From contig NZ_JAEKPD010000007.1 of NCBI RefSeq assembly GCF_016412875.1, positions 271,417 through 335,416 of the forward strand: 64,000 bases of DNA, in the 5' to 3' direction. How positions within the stretch are numbered: position 1 is the first letter of the stretch; each line of letters starts with the position of its first letter. The notes under the pieces are model-generated. The model had not been told where the DNA came from. It did not search any database and saw only the letters and a list, made by a program, of their open reading frames with translations. The position numbers and the translations under genes were made by a program. This DNA comes from Palleronia pontilimi (lineage in GTDB: Bacteria; Pseudomonadota; Alphaproteobacteria; Rhodobacterales; Rhodobacteraceae). Positions 7,693-18,321 of the stretch are shown one piece after another.

Positions 7693-8129
7693 TCCCGGGC
7701 CGCGCCGGGCACGGGGCGCAGCGCGCCGTCGGGCGCACGTTTCGCGCTGAGGCTGCCGGTCTTGCGCGGCTCGGGCGCGGGGGCGTCCGACGCGGCGATT
7801 GGCGCGTCATGGGCCTGGGGCGCGTCGCGCTGGGCGTTCAGCTGCGTTTGCCACTGGGCCGCGCCGTCCTGCGCCGGGGCGGCCTCGACCGTGTCCACCC
7901 AGCGGCGATAGATCAGCACCGTGACCGTTTCGGTCACCGTCTTGCGCAGGAACCCCTGCGACGCGCTGACCACCAGGGTTTCGGAACGCTGGTATTCCCA
8001 GGCATCGCGGCCTTCCGCGTTCAGCGCCTCTTCCAGTCCCAGCGCGAAGCGCGCGGCGGTATCTTTCACGCCCTTGGTGCGCGGCGCCTCTTTCGGGGCG
8101 GGAACGACGCGGTATTCGTAATAGGACAT
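7689..8129 (-). CDS. DUF4177 domain protein
   Basis: 146 residues, no signal peptide. The N-terminal DUF4177-like domain begins MSYYEYRVVPAPKEAPRTKG, with WEYQRSETLVVSASQGF and TVTVLIYRRW. The last third is Ala/Pro/Gln-rich and probably disordered. The function of the family is unknown. The start at 8129 has GGGGGAA upstream; the 54-codon open extension is rejected as having no ribosome site. It converges on bolA, the two stops sharing one CTAG. Confidence 0.8.
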   Translation of the reverse strand: MSYYEYRVVPAPKEAPRTKGVKDTAARFALGLEEALNAEGRDAWEYQRSETLVVSASQGFLRKTVTETVTVLIYRRWVDTVEAAPAQDGAAQWQTQLNAQRDAPQAHDAPIAASDAPAPEPRKTGSLSAKRAPDGALRPVPGAARD

Positions 8130-8330
8130 GGGCTTCCCCCGGATTGGGCTTCGGACGCCGCGTCTATCAGCGATCCGAAGCGGTCTGTCCAGACCCGTCC
8201 CGCGGCAGCCTGCGCGCCGTGCGGGCCCGTTCGAGGCGCGGCCCGCCGACGGCGGTGACGATCGGCGGAGTGCCGCCGCCCCGAGACCCATGCGCGCGTT
8301 GCGGGATCAGGGATCGCGGTGCCGGTCGGG

Positions 8331-9848
8331 TCAGCTACCGGCGAGTTTCTGCGCGACGATCTGGTTCACGACCTTGGGATTGGCGGTGCCGCCCGTGGCC
8401 TTCATCACCTGGCCCACGAACCAGCCCGCCAGCTTGGGGTTCTGCTTGGCCTTTTCGACCTGCGCGGGATTGTCGGCGATGATCCGGTCCACCGCGTCTT
8501 CGATGGCACCGGTGTCGGTGACCTGCTTCAGCCCGCGGTCTTCCACGATCTGTTCGGGGTCGCCGCCTTCGGTATAGACGATTTCGAACACTTCCTTGGC
8601 GGTCTTGCCCGAGATCTCGTCGGCCTTGATCATCCGGACGATGGCGGCCAACTGCGCGGGCGCGACGGGGCTGTCGGTGATCGCCCGGTCGTCCTTCTTC
8701 AGGCGGCCGAAGAGCTCGTTGATGACCCAGTTCGCGGCCATCTTGCCGTCGCCCGCGTCCTTGGCCACCGCTTCGAAAAAGGCCGCATCTTCCACATCCG
8801 CCGTCAGCACGCCCGCGTCGTATTCGGTCATGCCGTACTCCAGCACGAAGCGCGCGCGCTTCTCGTCGGGCAGTTCGGGCAGCGACGCGGCGATGTCGTC
8901 GACCCAGGCCTGCTCGATCTCGAGCGGCAGCAGGTCGGGGCAGGGGAAGTAGCGGTAATCGTGCGCTTCTTCCTTCGACCGCATGGACCGCGTCTCGCCC
9001 TTGTCGGGATCGTAGAGCCGGGTTTCCTGCACCACTTCGCCGCCGTCTTCGATGATGGCGATCTGGCGGCGGGCTTCCACGTCGATGGCGGCCTGGATGA
9101 ACCGCATGGAGTTCATGTTCTTGATCTCGCAGCGGGTGCCCAGGTGGCTGAAATCCTGCGTCTCCTGGTAGCGTTCGTAATCGCCCGGACGGCAGACCGA
9201 CACGTTCACGTCGGCGCGCAGGTTGCCGTTCTGCATGTTGCCGTCGCAGGTGCCAAGATAGCGCAGGATCTGGCGCAGCTTGCCGACGTAGGCCGCCGCT
9301 TCCTCGGGGCCGCGGATGTCGGGGCGGCTGACGATCTCCATCAGGGCGACGCCGGTGCGGTTCAGATCCACGAAGCTCATGTTCGGGTCCATGTCGTGGA
9401 TCGACTTGCCCGCGTCCTGTTCCAAGTGGATCCGCTCAATCCGCACCAGCCGCGCAACGCCCGGCCCCATGTCGACCAGCACTTCGCCCTCGCCCACGAT
9501 GGGGTGGTAAAGCTGGCTGATCTGGTAGCCCTGCGGCAGGTCGGGGTAGAAGTAGTTCTTGCGGTCGAAGGCGCTGGTCAGGTTGATCTGCGCCTTCAAT
9601 CCCAGCCCGGTCTTGACCGCCAGCGCCACGCAGCCTTCGTTGATGACCGGCAGCATCCCCGGCATGCCCGCGTCCACGAAGGCCACGTTGCTGTTCGGCT
9701 CGGCCCCGAACAGGGTCGACGCCCCGGAAAAGAGCTTGGCTTTCGACGCCACCTGGGCGTGGACTTCGAGCCCGATCACCAGCTCCCAGTCGTCCTTCGC
9801 ACCCTGGATCACCTTGGGCTTGGGCGTCTCGTAGGTCAGGTCGAGCAT
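8331..9848 (-). CDS. gatB: Asp-tRNA(Asn)/Glu-tRNA(Gln) amidotransferase subunit B
   Basis: 505 residues, the family length. It begins [20 protein letters not shown], then [20 protein letters not shown], the GatB signature. The metal/active-site region [47 protein letters not shown] and the C-terminal YqeY-like tail ([13 protein letters not shown]) are all present. With GatA and GatC it converts Glu-tRNA(Gln) and/or Asp-tRNA(Asn) to the amidated forms in the cytoplasm. AAAAGGA lies upstream of the ATG at 9848. gatA and gatC are not nearby. Confidence 0.98.
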   Translation of the reverse strand: MLDLTYETPKPKVIQGAKDDWELVIGLEVHAQVASKAKLFSGASTLFGAEPNSNVAFVDAGMPGMLPVINEGCVALAVKTGLGLKAQINLTSAFDRKNYFYPDLPQGYQISQLYHPIVGEGEVLVDMGPGVARLVRIERIHLEQDAGKSIHDMDPNMSFVDLNRTGVALMEIVSRPDIRGPEEAAAYVGKLRQILRYLGTCDGNMQNGNLRADVNVSVCRPGDYERYQETQDFSHLGTRCEIKNMNSMRFIQAAIDVEARRQIAIIEDGGEVVQETRLYDPDKGETRSMRSKEEAHDYRYFPCPDLLPLEIEQAWVDDIAASLPELPDEKRARFVLEYGMTEYDAGVLTADVEDAAFFEAVAKDAGDGKMAANWVINELFGRLKKDDRAITDSPVAPAQLAAIVRMIKADEISGKTAKEVFEIVYTEGGDPEQIVEDRGLKQVTDTGAIEDAVDRIIADNPAQVEKAKQNPKLAGWFVGQVMKATGGTANPKVVNQIVAQKLAGS

Positions 9849-10016
9849 GGCATGATCCTTTGCAAAAGGGCTGGACGTCGCGTCTGGATATGCCGGGGGT
9901 CGGTCGGGAACAAGGGGTCGGCTTGGCGAGATACCGCCGGGTCGGGATCGCCGGACTCGCGCGATATCGCCGAATCGAGCTAGAGCAACACGATCGTAAA
10001 TCACTCGGTGTGAAAA

Positions 10017-10640
10017 ATGCTGAAACGTGCCGCCTTTTGCCTGCTGCTTCTGATTCCCGCCTGCGTGTCCTCGAAACCGCAAGTCGAGGACGTGCCGGAC
10101 GAGCTTCCCGTGACCCGCTGGGATTTCCGGCCCGAATCCAACGTCTGGACCGAGGCCACCCTGACCGCGCTCGAACAGCACGGCGCGATCCTGCCCGCCA
10201 TGGTGCCCGCCGACTACGCGGAATGGTGCCCGGAATACGCCAACCAGACCGAAGAAGGCCGCGCGGCTTTCTGGACCGGGCTGCTGTCGGCGCTGGCCAA
10301 GCACGAAAGCACCTGGAATCCCAGTGCGGTGGGCGGCGGCGGGCTGTGGTACGGGCTGACGCAGATCGACCCGCGCACGGCCAGGGCCTATGGCTGCGAG
10401 GCCACGTCGGGCGAAGGTCTGAAGAACGGCGCGGCGAACCTGCGCTGTGCCGTGCGCATCGCGGCCAAGCAGGTCTCGAAGCGCGGGACGATCACCCGCG
10501 GGATGCGCGACTGGGGTCCGTTCCATTCGGCCCAGAAGCGCGCCGAGATGGCGGCGTGGACCCGCGCGCAGCCCTATTGCAGCCGCCCCGCCGAGCCCGA
10601 GCGGACCTCGCCCTTCGCCTTCCTGACGCCCAAGACCTGA
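10017..10640 (+). CDS. Lipoprotein with lytic transglycosylase-like domain
   Basis: 207 residues. [16 protein letters not shown] is a lipoprotein signal peptide with lipobox LIPAC (Cys16). The rest is an SLT/lysozyme-like domain: [20 protein letters not shown] carries the likely catalytic Glu, then [16 protein letters not shown] and [11 protein letters not shown]. It is predicted to cleave peptidoglycan glycan strands from an outer- or inner-membrane anchor. The next gene is a paralog with the same opening motif (VTRWD) and the same active-site stretch, so this is a tandem duplication. The exact family is not certain. Confidence 0.85.
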   Translation: MLKRAAFCLLLLIPACVSSKPQVEDVPDELPVTRWDFRPESNVWTEATLTALEQHGAILPAMVPADYAEWCPEYANQTEEGRAAFWTGLLSALAKHESTWNPSAVGGGGLWYGLTQIDPRTARAYGCEATSGEGLKNGAANLRCAVRIAAKQVSKRGTITRGMRDWGPFHSAQKRAEMAAWTRAQPYCSRPAEPERTSPFAFLTPKT

Positions 10641-10686
10641 AGCTTGCGAGCTTGCGATGCGGGCACCCGGCCCTAGTTTTGCGCGT

Positions 10687-11418
10687 ATGATACGTGCCAT
10701 TGCTCTTTGCCTTGCCTGCGTCGCGCTGCCCGCCTGGGCCGAACACGTCCGACCGAAGGCCCGCCCGACGCTTGATCCGATTCCGGTGACCCGCTGGGAT
10801 CACCGCGCCGAATCCGAACGGTGGAGCCGCGCGGGGCTGCAGGCCCTGAAATCCCACGGCGCGCCCCTGGTCGAGATGGACCCGAGGGACATCGCGGCCT
10901 GGTGCCCGGGCTACCGCAACGCGCCGCTGGAAGACCGCCGCGCGTTCTGGGTCGGGTTCCTGTCGGCCCTCGCCAAGTATGAAAGCACCCACAAGCCCAG
11001 CGCGGTCGGTGGCGGCGGGAAATGGTTCGGCCTTCTGCAGATCGCGCCCGCCACGGCGCGCGCCTACGACTGCAGGGCGGGGACGGGCGAGGCGCTGAAG
11101 AACGGGCCCGCCAATCTGAGCTGCGCCATCCGCATCATGTCGGAAACGGTCGGTCGCGACGGCGTCGTGCACGCCCGCGAGCCGCGGTGGAGCGGTGTGT
11201 CGGCCGATTGGGGACCGATGCGTTCGGCCGTCAAGCGGCAGGACATGCGCAATTGGCTGCGCGGTCAGGAATACTGCCAGATGCAGACATCGCTGCGGCC
11301 GAAGCCGCGCCCCGCGCCCGAAGAGCTGGTGATGGGGCCCGTGCGCAAGCTGATCCGGTCGCAGGCCCGGCCGGAACTGGCCACCCTGCGGCGCTTCACC
11401 GAAACCCGTCCCTTCTAG
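10687..11418 (+). CDS. Periplasmic lytic transglycosylase-like protein (paralog)
   Basis: 243 residues with a cleavable signal peptide ([18 protein letters not shown]). It shares [27 protein letters not shown] with the likely catalytic Glu, [16 protein letters not shown] and NLSCAIRIM with the lipoprotein 46 bp upstream. A basic proline-rich C-terminal extension (about 45 residues) is unique to this copy. The start is taken at 10687 because it gives the signal peptide; no strong ribosome site is visible and an ATG ten codons earlier exists. It is soluble in the periplasm where the first copy is lipid-anchored. Confidence 0.82.
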   Translation: MIRAIALCLACVALPAWAEHVRPKARPTLDPIPVTRWDHRAESERWSRAGLQALKSHGAPLVEMDPRDIAAWCPGYRNAPLEDRRAFWVGFLSALAKYESTHKPSAVGGGGKWFGLLQIAPATARAYDCRAGTGEALKNGPANLSCAIRIMSETVGRDGVVHAREPRWSGVSADWGPMRSAVKRQDMRNWLRGQEYCQMQTSLRPKPRPAPEELVMGPVRKLIRSQARPELATLRRFTETRPF

Positions 11419-11423
11419 AACGG

Positions 11424-12311
11424 TCAGGCCGATCCGGCCTTTCCGCGCGAGCCCGAGATCAGCGCGGGCGGGCGCGCGCTGCCGAACAGCGGCTGCGCCC
11501 GGTCGCCGCTCAGCGACAGGGTGGCGTTCTTCAGAAAGCGGATCGCCTCGTCCGAATTGGCATCCAGCGCCTTGCCCGAGATCGGTTGCCCGATCGAGAT
11601 GCGATAGGGCTGGCTGGCCTTGTTCAGCATCTCGTGGAACAGGGTGATGTCGCGCAGCGTCTCGTGCAGCAGGTCGAAGAGGTAAAACAGCGCCGAGTTG
11701 CGCGCGCCGATATGGATCGGGATCACCGGCACTTCGAACTTGCGCGCCAGCATCGCGGCCGACGCCATCCAGTCCCGCTCGTAAAGTCGCAGGCCCCGCC
11801 GCTTGGCCAGGCGGCCGGACGGGAAGATGATGCCCAGACGCCCTTCCTTCATGGCGCGCATGGTGAAGGCCATGGTTTCGCGGGTCTTGCCGTGGCTGCG
11901 CTTGTCATGGCGCCATTCCACCGGCGCGATCATGCCTTCCAGCTGGGGCACGACCTTCAGGATGTCGACATTGGCATAGAAATACAGATCCGGGCGCAAC
12001 GGCGCCAGCAGATGGTGCAGCATGATGCCGTCGGCGATGCCGGTGGGATGGTTGGCCACGATCAGCGCGGGGCCATGGCGCGGAATGTGATGCAGGCCGG
12101 ACACCTGCAGGTCACGCGCCAGCATGTGGCCCATGCGGTCCATCAGCGCGCGGCCCGACCAATCTTCCATCTCGCGGGCCAGCTCGACCGTGCGATCGTA
12201 GCTCAGCATGCGGTGGAGGATCGGGCGGATCGCGCGGATCGCCAAGGAGTCGCGGGCCAGCCATTCGGCCCGCTCTTCGATCTGCTGATCTATGCGCTCT
12301 TTCACGGCCAT
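11424..12311 (-). CDS. Lysophospholipid acyltransferase (PlsC-like)
   Basis: 295 residues. Acyltransferase motif I is ALIVANHPTGIADGIMLHHL, a variant NH-x-TG-x-x-D form instead of the usual HxxxxD. Further blocks are MKEGRLGIIFPSGRLAKR (motif III) and VPVIPIHIGARNSALFY (motif IV). It presumably acylates a lyso-lipid at the cytoplasmic membrane face; the TG variant also occurs in relatives acting on ornithine lipids or hemolysin-like proteins, so the substrate is open. The start at 12311 (MAVKERID) is preferred over one 20 codons upstream; neither has a clear ribosome site. Confidence 0.85.
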   Translation of the reverse strand: MAVKERIDQQIEERAEWLARDSLAIRAIRPILHRMLSYDRTVELAREMEDWSGRALMDRMGHMLARDLQVSGLHHIPRHGPALIVANHPTGIADGIMLHHLLAPLRPDLYFYANVDILKVVPQLEGMIAPVEWRHDKRSHGKTRETMAFTMRAMKEGRLGIIFPSGRLAKRRGLRLYERDWMASAAMLARKFEVPVIPIHIGARNSALFYLFDLLHETLRDITLFHEMLNKASQPYRISIGQPISGKALDANSDEAIRFLKNATLSLSGDRAQPLFGSARPPALISGSRGKAGSA

Positions 12312-12433
12312 GAGGGACCACGCTGCTTCACCCGTTCCACCAGAGATGGCGTTGCGGACACCCGAAGGCAAGCGCCGCCACCGGGGCAGGGGGGGATGAG
12401 CGTATCATCGCCCGTCCGCTTCGCGCGCCCCAT

Positions 12434-12991
12434 CTAGGCCGCCGAAGCCTGTGTGCGGCTGTTTACCGCGTCGATGATGGCCTGGCAGAATGCGTCCAGA
12501 TCGTCGGGATTGCGGCTGGTGATCAGGTTGGCGTCCTGCGCGACGGGCTCGTCCACCGCGGTGGCACCCGCATTCGCAAGGTCGGTCCGGATGGATTTGT
12601 AGCTGGTCAGCCGCTTGCCCGCGACCAGCCCGGCCTCGATCAGCAGCCAGGGCGCGTGGCAGATCGCGGCCAGCGGCTTGCCGCTGTCGCCGAAGGCCTT
12701 GATGCGGCCCACGGCGTCTTCGTTCACGCGCAGCACGTCGGGATTGATCTGGCCGCCGGGCAGGACCATCGCGTGATAGTCGTCTATATCCACGTCCGCG
12801 ATCGCCTTGTCGGCCTTGACCGTGTCGCCCCAGTCGGTGACGTCCCATCCCTTGATGTCCGCGCCGTCGGGGGTGGCGACATGGACCGTGGCCCCCGCCG
12901 CTTCGAGTTGCTTCTTCGGCTCGGTCAGTTCGCTTTGCTCGAACCCGTCCGAGGCCAGGATGATGATCTTCGCGCCGTCGATAGTGGGCAT
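12434..12991 (-). CDS. DJ-1/PfpI family type 1 glutamine amidotransferase-like protein
   Basis: 185 residues. Beta-alpha start AKIIILASDGFEQSELTEP, then HAMVLPGGQINPDVLR and the nucleophile elbow LAAICHAPWLLIEAGL with Cys-His of the PfpI class. Family members act as proteases, chaperones or glyoxalase/deglycase-like stress proteins; the exact activity cannot be read here. The ATG at 12991 has GGAGAT at good spacing, while the ATG at 13003 is part of that ribosome site. It follows pepN on the same strand after 65 bp and may be cotranscribed. Confidence 0.92.
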   Translation of the reverse strand: MPTIDGAKIIILASDGFEQSELTEPKKQLEAAGATVHVATPDGADIKGWDVTDWGDTVKADKAIADVDIDDYHAMVLPGGQINPDVLRVNEDAVGRIKAFGDSGKPLAAICHAPWLLIEAGLVAGKRLTSYKSIRTDLANAGATAVDEPVAQDANLITSRNPDDLDAFCQAIIDAVNSRTQASAA

Positions 12992-13056
12992 GGGAATCTC
13001 CATCTGTCAGTGACTAAGTGTTGACCTGACAACCCGTATCTCCCGGTCAGGGTTCC

Positions 13057-15609
13057 TCAGCCGTCCAACATCCGGCCCACCATCTCGCCCGTGTCGCGCG
13101 ACAGATCCGGCGCGGCGCTGATCCGGTCCAGCGCGTCGCGCATCAGTCCCTGCCGGTCGGCGTCGTAGCGGGCGCGCGTTTCGAACAATGTCGTCATCCG
13201 CGCCGCGGTCTGCGGATTGACCGGGTCGAGCTTGATCAGCCAGTCGGCCACCAGCGCGTAGCCGCTGCCATCGGCCTTGTGGAAGCTGGCGTGGTTCATC
13301 CCGAGCGCCCCGATGACCGAGCGGAAGCGGTTGGGGTTCTTCCAGTCGAAATCCGGATGCTCCACCAGCCGCGCGGCGATGGCCGCGCCTTCGGTGCCAG
13401 GGGCTGCGGCGATCTGCAGCGAGAACCACTTGTCCAGCACCAGGCGGTGATCCTTCCAGCTCTGGTAGAACCGCGCCAGGGCGTCGTCGGCCGCGCCGAT
13501 GCGGATCAGCGGGACCAGCGCGCCCAGGCTGTCGGTCATGTTGTCGGCGGCGTCGAACTGGCGGCGCGCGCGGTCGCCGCCGTCCAGCTTGGTCAGGTAG
13601 GCCAGCGCGGCGTTGCGCAAGGCCCGCTTCCCGGCATCGGCCGCGGCGGGATCGTAGGGGCCATGGACCTGCATCCCGTCGTAAAGCGCCGTCAGGGTGC
13701 TTTCCAGATCCACGGCCATGGCATGGCCCAGGTCCCGACGTGCTGCCGCGATGGCGTCTGGGTCGGGGGTCTGTCCCGCCAGCGCCAGCGTTCCGGCCAT
13801 GTCGTCGTCGGAGGGCAGGCCGAGCACCAGCGCCCGGAACGCGGGGTCCAGCGTCTCGTCGGCCAGCACGGGCTGCAGCGCGGCCAGGAAGTCCGGGTCG
13901 GAATCCGCGCCGTCGGTCACCATCGCCGTCAGCGCGGCCTTGGCCAGCATGCGGCCCGCTTCCCACTTGTTGAACGGGTCGGTGTCATGGGCCAGCAGCA
14001 CCGCGCGGTCGGCCTTGGCGAGGTCCAGATTGAGCGTCACGGGGGCCGAGAAATTGCGCAGGACCGACGGCACCGCGTCATCGGTGCCGATGTCGAAGCT
14101 GACGCGGGTCGGCGTCTCCGACACCTCGATCACGGTCGTGGCAAGCACCTCGCGCCCGTCCCGCGCGATGGCGCCGAGCGACACCGGGATGACCGGAAGC
14201 GCCTTGTCGGTCTGACCGGGCGTCTCGGGGATCGCGGCGTCGATCTTCAGCGTCAGCGTGCCGTCTTCAAGCCGCCAATCCACGTCCAGGACCGGCGTGC
14301 CGGCCTGGCTGTACCACAGCTTGAACTGGGTCAGATCGCGGCCCGTCGCATCCTGGAACACCGCCAGCCAGTCCTCGATGGTGCAGGCCTGCCCGTCGTG
14401 GCGTGCGAAATAGAGGTCGAGCGCCTTCGCGTAGCCGTCGTCGCCCACCAGGCGCCGCAGCATCCCGATCAGCTCGGCCCCTTTTTCATAGACGGTGGCG
14501 GTGTAGAAGTTGTTGATTTCGATATAGCTTGCGGGCCGGACGGGGTGCGCCAGCGGGCCCGCATCCTCGCGGAACTGGCGGCCGCGCAGCATCTGCACGT
14601 CGCCGATGCGCTGCACCGCGTGGGACCGCTCGTCACCCGAGAATTGCTGGTCGCGATAGACGGTCAGCCCTTCCTTCAGGCACAGCTGGAACCAGTCGCG
14701 GCAGGTGATGCGGTTGCCGGTCCAGTTGTGGAAATATTCGTGCGCGACGATGGATTCGATCCGCGCGTAATCGTCGTCGGTCGCCGTTTCGGGCGACGCC
14801 AGCACGTAGCGCGCGTTGAAGATGTTGAGCCCCTTGTTCTCCATCGCGCCCATGTTGAAGTCGTCCACAGCGACCACGTTGAAGACGTCCAGGTCGTAGG
14901 CGCGGCCATACACCCGCTCGTCCCACGCCATCGACCGCTTCAGCGCATCCATGGCGTAGGCGCATTTGTCCTCGTCGCCCGGGCGCACCCAGATGTTGAG
15001 CGCGACATCGCGCCCCTCGCTGGTGGTGAAGCGGTCGGAATGGGCCACCAGGTCGCCAGCCACCAGCGCGAAAAGGTAGGCGGGCTTGGGATGCGGGTCT
15101 TCCCATTCGGCGAAACCGTCGCCCGATGCGCCCGGATTGCCGTTGGACAGCAGCACCGGAAGGTCCGAGTTGATCCGGACGGTGAAGGGGGCCATCACGT
15201 CCGGGCGGTCTGGATAATAGGTGATCTTGCGAAAGCCCTCGGCCTCGCACTGGGTGCAGAACATGCCGTTCGAGATGTAGAGCCCTTCGAGCGCGGTGTT
15301 GGACGACGGGTCGATCTCGACCGCGCATTCCCACACGAAGGGCGCATCGGGCGCGTCCACGGTCAGCCCGGTGGCGTCAAGCCGGGGCGCCACCTCGGCC
15401 CCGTCGATCCTGGCCCAGAGCAGGGTCAGCCCCTCGCCATCCAGCCGCAGCGGGCCGCGGGTGGCATCGGGGTTCGGCCGCATCCCGATCCGCGCCGTGA
15501 CCCGGGTGGCCGATCGTCGCAGATCGAAGGACAGGTGAACGTGCTCTACAATATGGCTGAAAGGCGCGTAGTCTGTCAGATGAACGGCACGGGGGGCGGC
15601 TTCTTTCAT
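13057..15609 (-). CDS. pepN: Aminopeptidase N (M1 family)
   Basis: 850 residues, M1 zinc aminopeptidase of the PepN type. It has the exopeptidase motif MGAMENKGLNIF, the zinc site AHEYFHNWTGNRITC (HExxH) and, downstream, LCLKEGLTVYRDQQF with the third ligand Glu. The N-terminal beta-saddle and C-terminal helical domain match the PepN length. It removes N-terminal residues from peptides in the cytoplasm. The start ATG at 15609 has only a weak CACAGG ahead. A long plus-strand open frame across this gene is a codon-bias shadow. Confidence 0.97.
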   Translation of the reverse strand: MKEAAPRAVHLTDYAPFSHIVEHVHLSFDLRRSATRVTARIGMRPNPDATRGPLRLDGEGLTLLWARIDGAEVAPRLDATGLTVDAPDAPFVWECAVEIDPSSNTALEGLYISNGMFCTQCEAEGFRKITYYPDRPDVMAPFTVRINSDLPVLLSNGNPGASGDGFAEWEDPHPKPAYLFALVAGDLVAHSDRFTTSEGRDVALNIWVRPGDEDKCAYAMDALKRSMAWDERVYGRAYDLDVFNVVAVDDFNMGAMENKGLNIFNARYVLASPETATDDDYARIESIVAHEYFHNWTGNRITCRDWFQLCLKEGLTVYRDQQFSGDERSHAVQRIGDVQMLRGRQFREDAGPLAHPVRPASYIEINNFYTATVYEKGAELIGMLRRLVGDDGYAKALDLYFARHDGQACTIEDWLAVFQDATGRDLTQFKLWYSQAGTPVLDVDWRLEDGTLTLKIDAAIPETPGQTDKALPVIPVSLGAIARDGREVLATTVIEVSETPTRVSFDIGTDDAVPSVLRNFSAPVTLNLDLAKADRAVLLAHDTDPFNKWEAGRMLAKAALTAMVTDGADSDPDFLAALQPVLADETLDPAFRALVLGLPSDDDMAGTLALAGQTPDPDAIAAARRDLGHAMAVDLESTLTALYDGMQVHGPYDPAAADAGKRALRNAALAYLTKLDGGDRARRQFDAADNMTDSLGALVPLIRIGAADDALARFYQSWKDHRLVLDKWFSLQIAAAPGTEGAAIAARLVEHPDFDWKNPNRFRSVIGALGMNHASFHKADGSGYALVADWLIKLDPVNPQTAARMTTLFETRARYDADRQGLMRDALDRISAAPDLSRDTGEMVGRMLDG

Positions 15610-15712
15610 ACCTGTGAACTCTCGATCCTTGGGACTTCCTTCATGCGCACTACGTATGGGTCAATCGGGCCGCCAGCAAGCGGCCCTGTCTTGCTTGCAA
15701 ACGAGGTATGAA

Positions 15713-15910
15713 ATGTCTGCTCCGAACACCGATGTCGAAAAGCAGAGCAACCGCCACAAGGTGCCCCTGGTCGGGATGACCATGACCGTCGTCTGGTCTG
15801 CCCTGCTTCTGGTGGCCCTGCTCGTATGGATCAGCTGGAACGGCAACGAGCCGGCCAACGACACACCCATCGACGAAGAAGGCGCTGCCGCCACCACCAC
15901 CGCCCAGTAA
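15713..15910 (+). CDS. Small single-pass membrane protein
   Basis: 65 residues: a polar N-terminus (MSAPNTDVEKQSNRHKVPLV), one transmembrane helix (about 23-42, MTVVWSALLLVALLVWISW) and a short acidic/Thr-Ala tail. The function is unknown. GAGG at 15703-15706 sits six bases before the ATG. It starts a tight plus-strand run: its TAA is immediately followed by the GTG of the DUF2256 gene, with no spacer at all. Confidence 0.8.
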   Translation: MSAPNTDVEKQSNRHKVPLVGMTMTVVWSALLLVALLVWISWNGNEPANDTPIDEEGAAATTTAQ

Positions 15911-16093
15911 GTGCCGCGCGGTGTTGCGAAGGCCGATTTGCCGCAAAAGGAGTGTTCTTTTTGCGGCCGGCCCTTCGTGTGGCGAAAGAAGTGGCGCCGG
16001 GATTGGGACAGCGTAAAGTATTGTTCCGACAAGTGCCGTGCGCTGGCGCGGCGCACTTCCACATCCCAAAGACCAAATAACGAGGCCCCATGA
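15911..16093 (+). CDS. DUF2256 zinc-ribbon-like protein
   Basis: 60 residues starting with GTG directly after the upstream [23 protein letters not shown] then [14 protein letters not shown] is the DUF2256 pattern: two CxxC pairs (zinc-binding) around a basic Trp-rich linker. The function is unknown; family members are often encoded near cryptochromes or photolyases. It overlaps malate synthase G by ATGA (16090-16093), so translation of glcB may be coupled to it. A photolyase-type gene is in this window, but 14 kb away. Confidence 0.88.
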   Translation: MPRGVAKADLPQKECSFCGRPFVWRKKWRRDWDSVKYCSDKCRALARRTSTSQRPNNEAP

Positions 16094-18321
16094 CCGACCG
16101 CACCCATCGCTGTGAGCTGCAAGTCGCCACCGAGCTAGCCGAATTCCTGGAAAGCCGGGCGCTGCCGGGGACCGGCGTCGACACCGATGCCTTCTGGCAG
16201 GGGTTTTCGGATCTCGTGCACGAGCTTGGACCGAAGAACGCCGAGCTTCTCGAGACCCGCGCGACGATGCAGGCGCAGCTCGATGCCTGGCACCGCGACA
16301 ACCCCGGCAAGATCACCGATCGCGACGGCTACCACGCGATGTTGCGCGACATGGGATACCTGGTCGATGACGGCCCCGATTTCAGCATCGAGACCGAGAA
16401 CACCGACCCGGAAATCGCCCACGTGCCCGGACCGCAACTGGTCGTGCCGATCATGAACGCGCGCTATGCGCTGAACGCCGCCAACGCCCGCTGGGGGTCG
16501 CTTTACGACGCGCTCTACGGCACCGACGCGCTGGGCGACCTGCCGCAGGGCAAGGAATACGACCCCGAGCGCGGCAAGCGCGTCATTGCCCGGTCCAAGC
16601 GGGTGCTGGACGAGGCCGCGCCGCTGATCAGCGGCAGCCACGACCAGCTGATCGGCTACCGGATCACCAGCGAAGGGCTGGAAGGCGTCATCCTGAACGA
16701 CCAGGACTGGCGCGCGGCCGATGCCACCCGCAAGGACAAGGATCACCGCCCCGCGGGCAACACGCCCGAGGTCGAGCACACGCTGCCCCTGGCCGACCCG
16801 TCGCAATTCGTGGGCTACCGCGGCGACCAGTACGCGCCGAGCTCGGTCGTGCTGAAGAAGAACGGCTTGCATATCGAGATCGTCATCGACCGCGACCACC
16901 AGATCGGCGGCAGCGACCAGGCGGGCGTGGCGGACATCCAGCTTGAATCCGCGATCTCGGCGATCATGGATTGCGAAGACAGCGTCGCCGCGGTGGATGC
17001 ACCCGACAAGGTGCTGGCCTATGCGAACTGGCTGGGTCTGATGAGGGGCGACCTGGCCGAGGACGTAACCAAGGGCGGCAAGACCTTCACCCGGCGCCTG
17101 AACGACGACCGCACCTACACCGCGCCCGATGGCGGCACGCTGACGCTGAAGGGCCGCGCGCTCATGCTGATCCGCAACGTGGGCCACCTGATGCGCAACC
17201 CCGCGATCCTGGACCGCGACGGCAACGAGGTGTTCGAAGGGCTGATGGACGCGGTCTGCACCACGTTGATCGCCATGCACGACCTGCAACGCGACGGCGG
17301 CAACTCGGTCCATGGCTCGGTCTATGTGGTCAAGCCCAAGATGCACGGCCCCGCCGAAGTGGCCTTCGCCGACCGGATCTTCACCCGGGTCGAGCAGATG
17401 CTGGGCCTGCCCGCCAACACCGTGAAGCTCGGGATCATGGATGAAGAGCGCCGCACCTCGGCCAATCTGCGCGAATGCATCCGCGCGGCCAAGTCGCGCG
17501 TCGCCTTCATCAACACCGGCTTTCTGGACCGCACCGGGGACGAGATCCACACGTCGATGGAAGCGGGCCCCATGGTGCGCAAGGGCGAGATGAAGAACTC
17601 GGCCTGGATCGAGGCCTACGAGGATCGCAACGTCGACATTGGCCTCGCCTGCGGGCTGAAGGGTCGCGCGCAGATCGGCAAGGGGATGTGGGCCATGCCC
17701 GACCTGATGGCCGACATGCTGGAGCAGAAGATCGGCCACCCGAAATCGGGCGCCACCTGCGCGTGGGTGCCGTCGCCTACCGCCGCGACGCTGCACGCGC
17801 TGCATTACCACCAGGTCGACGTGCACGCGGTCCAGGACGAGCTGGCACAGGGCGGTCCGCGCGGCACGCTGGAAGATTTGCTAACGATCCCGCTATCGGA
17901 CGCCAACTGGTCCGAGGACGACATCACGTCGGAAATCGAGAACAACGCCCAAGGCATCCTGGGCTACGTGGTGCGCTGGGTCGATCAGGGCGTGGGCTGC
18001 TCGAAAGTGCCCGACATCCACGACGTGGGCCTGATGGAAGACCGCGCGACCTGCCGGATCTCGAGCCAGGCGCTGGCCAACTGGCTGCATCACGGCGTGG
18101 TCTCGGAAGATCGCGTCATGGACGTGATGAAGAAGATGGCCGAGGTCGTGGACCGCCAGAACGCGGACGACCCGAACTACACGCCCATGGCGCCGTCCTA
18201 TGACACGGTGGCCTTCCACGCCGCCTGCGATCTGGTGTTCAAGGGGCGCGAACAGCCCTCGGGCTACACCGAGCCGGTGCTGCACGCCCGGCGCCTGGAG
18301 TTGAAGGGACAGACCGCATGA
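16090..18321 (+). CDS. glcB: Malate synthase G
   Basis: 743 residues, the size of the single-chain G form. It condenses glyoxylate with acetyl-CoA to (S)-malate in the cytoplasm, completing glyoxylate or glycolate use. Diagnostic stretches are [80 protein letters not shown] and [12 protein letters not shown]. The ATG overlaps the DUF2256 stop, and its own stop overlaps the start of the GlcG-like gene. The glc neighbourhood fits glycolate or C2 metabolism. No isocitrate lyase is in the window. Confidence 0.98.
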   Translation: MTDRTHRCELQVATELAEFLESRALPGTGVDTDAFWQGFSDLVHELGPKNAELLETRATMQAQLDAWHRDNPGKITDRDGYHAMLRDMGYLVDDGPDFSIETENTDPEIAHVPGPQLVVPIMNARYALNAANARWGSLYDALYGTDALGDLPQGKEYDPERGKRVIARSKRVLDEAAPLISGSHDQLIGYRITSEGLEGVILNDQDWRAADATRKDKDHRPAGNTPEVEHTLPLADPSQFVGYRGDQYAPSSVVLKKNGLHIEIVIDRDHQIGGSDQAGVADIQLESAISAIMDCEDSVAAVDAPDKVLAYANWLGLMRGDLAEDVTKGGKTFTRRLNDDRTYTAPDGGTLTLKGRALMLIRNVGHLMRNPAILDRDGNEVFEGLMDAVCTTLIAMHDLQRDGGNSVHGSVYVVKPKMHGPAEVAFADRIFTRVEQMLGLPANTVKLGIMDEERRTSANLRECIRAAKSRVAFINTGFLDRTGDEIHTSMEAGPMVRKGEMKNSAWIEAYEDRNVDIGLACGLKGRAQIGKGMWAMPDLMADMLEQKIGHPKSGATCAWVPSPTAATLHALHYHQVDVHAVQDELAQGGPRGTLEDLLTIPLSDANWSEDDITSEIENNAQGILGYVVRWVDQGVGCSKVPDIHDVGLMEDRATCRISSQALANWLHHGVVSEDRVMDVMKKMAEVVDRQNADDPNYTPMAPSYDTVAFHAACDLVFKGREQPSGYTEPVLHARRLELKGQTA

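Noticed and set aside
9859..9866. TTTGCAAA, matching a reported ScfR/PccR half-site
   Set aside because: Single copy overlapping the gatB ribosome-binding region, with no second half-site; probably chance.
13279..15711. 810-codon plus-strand frame across pepN
   Set aside because: Antisense shadow of a clearly recognisable aminopeptidase N; no ribosome site and no protein-like motif.
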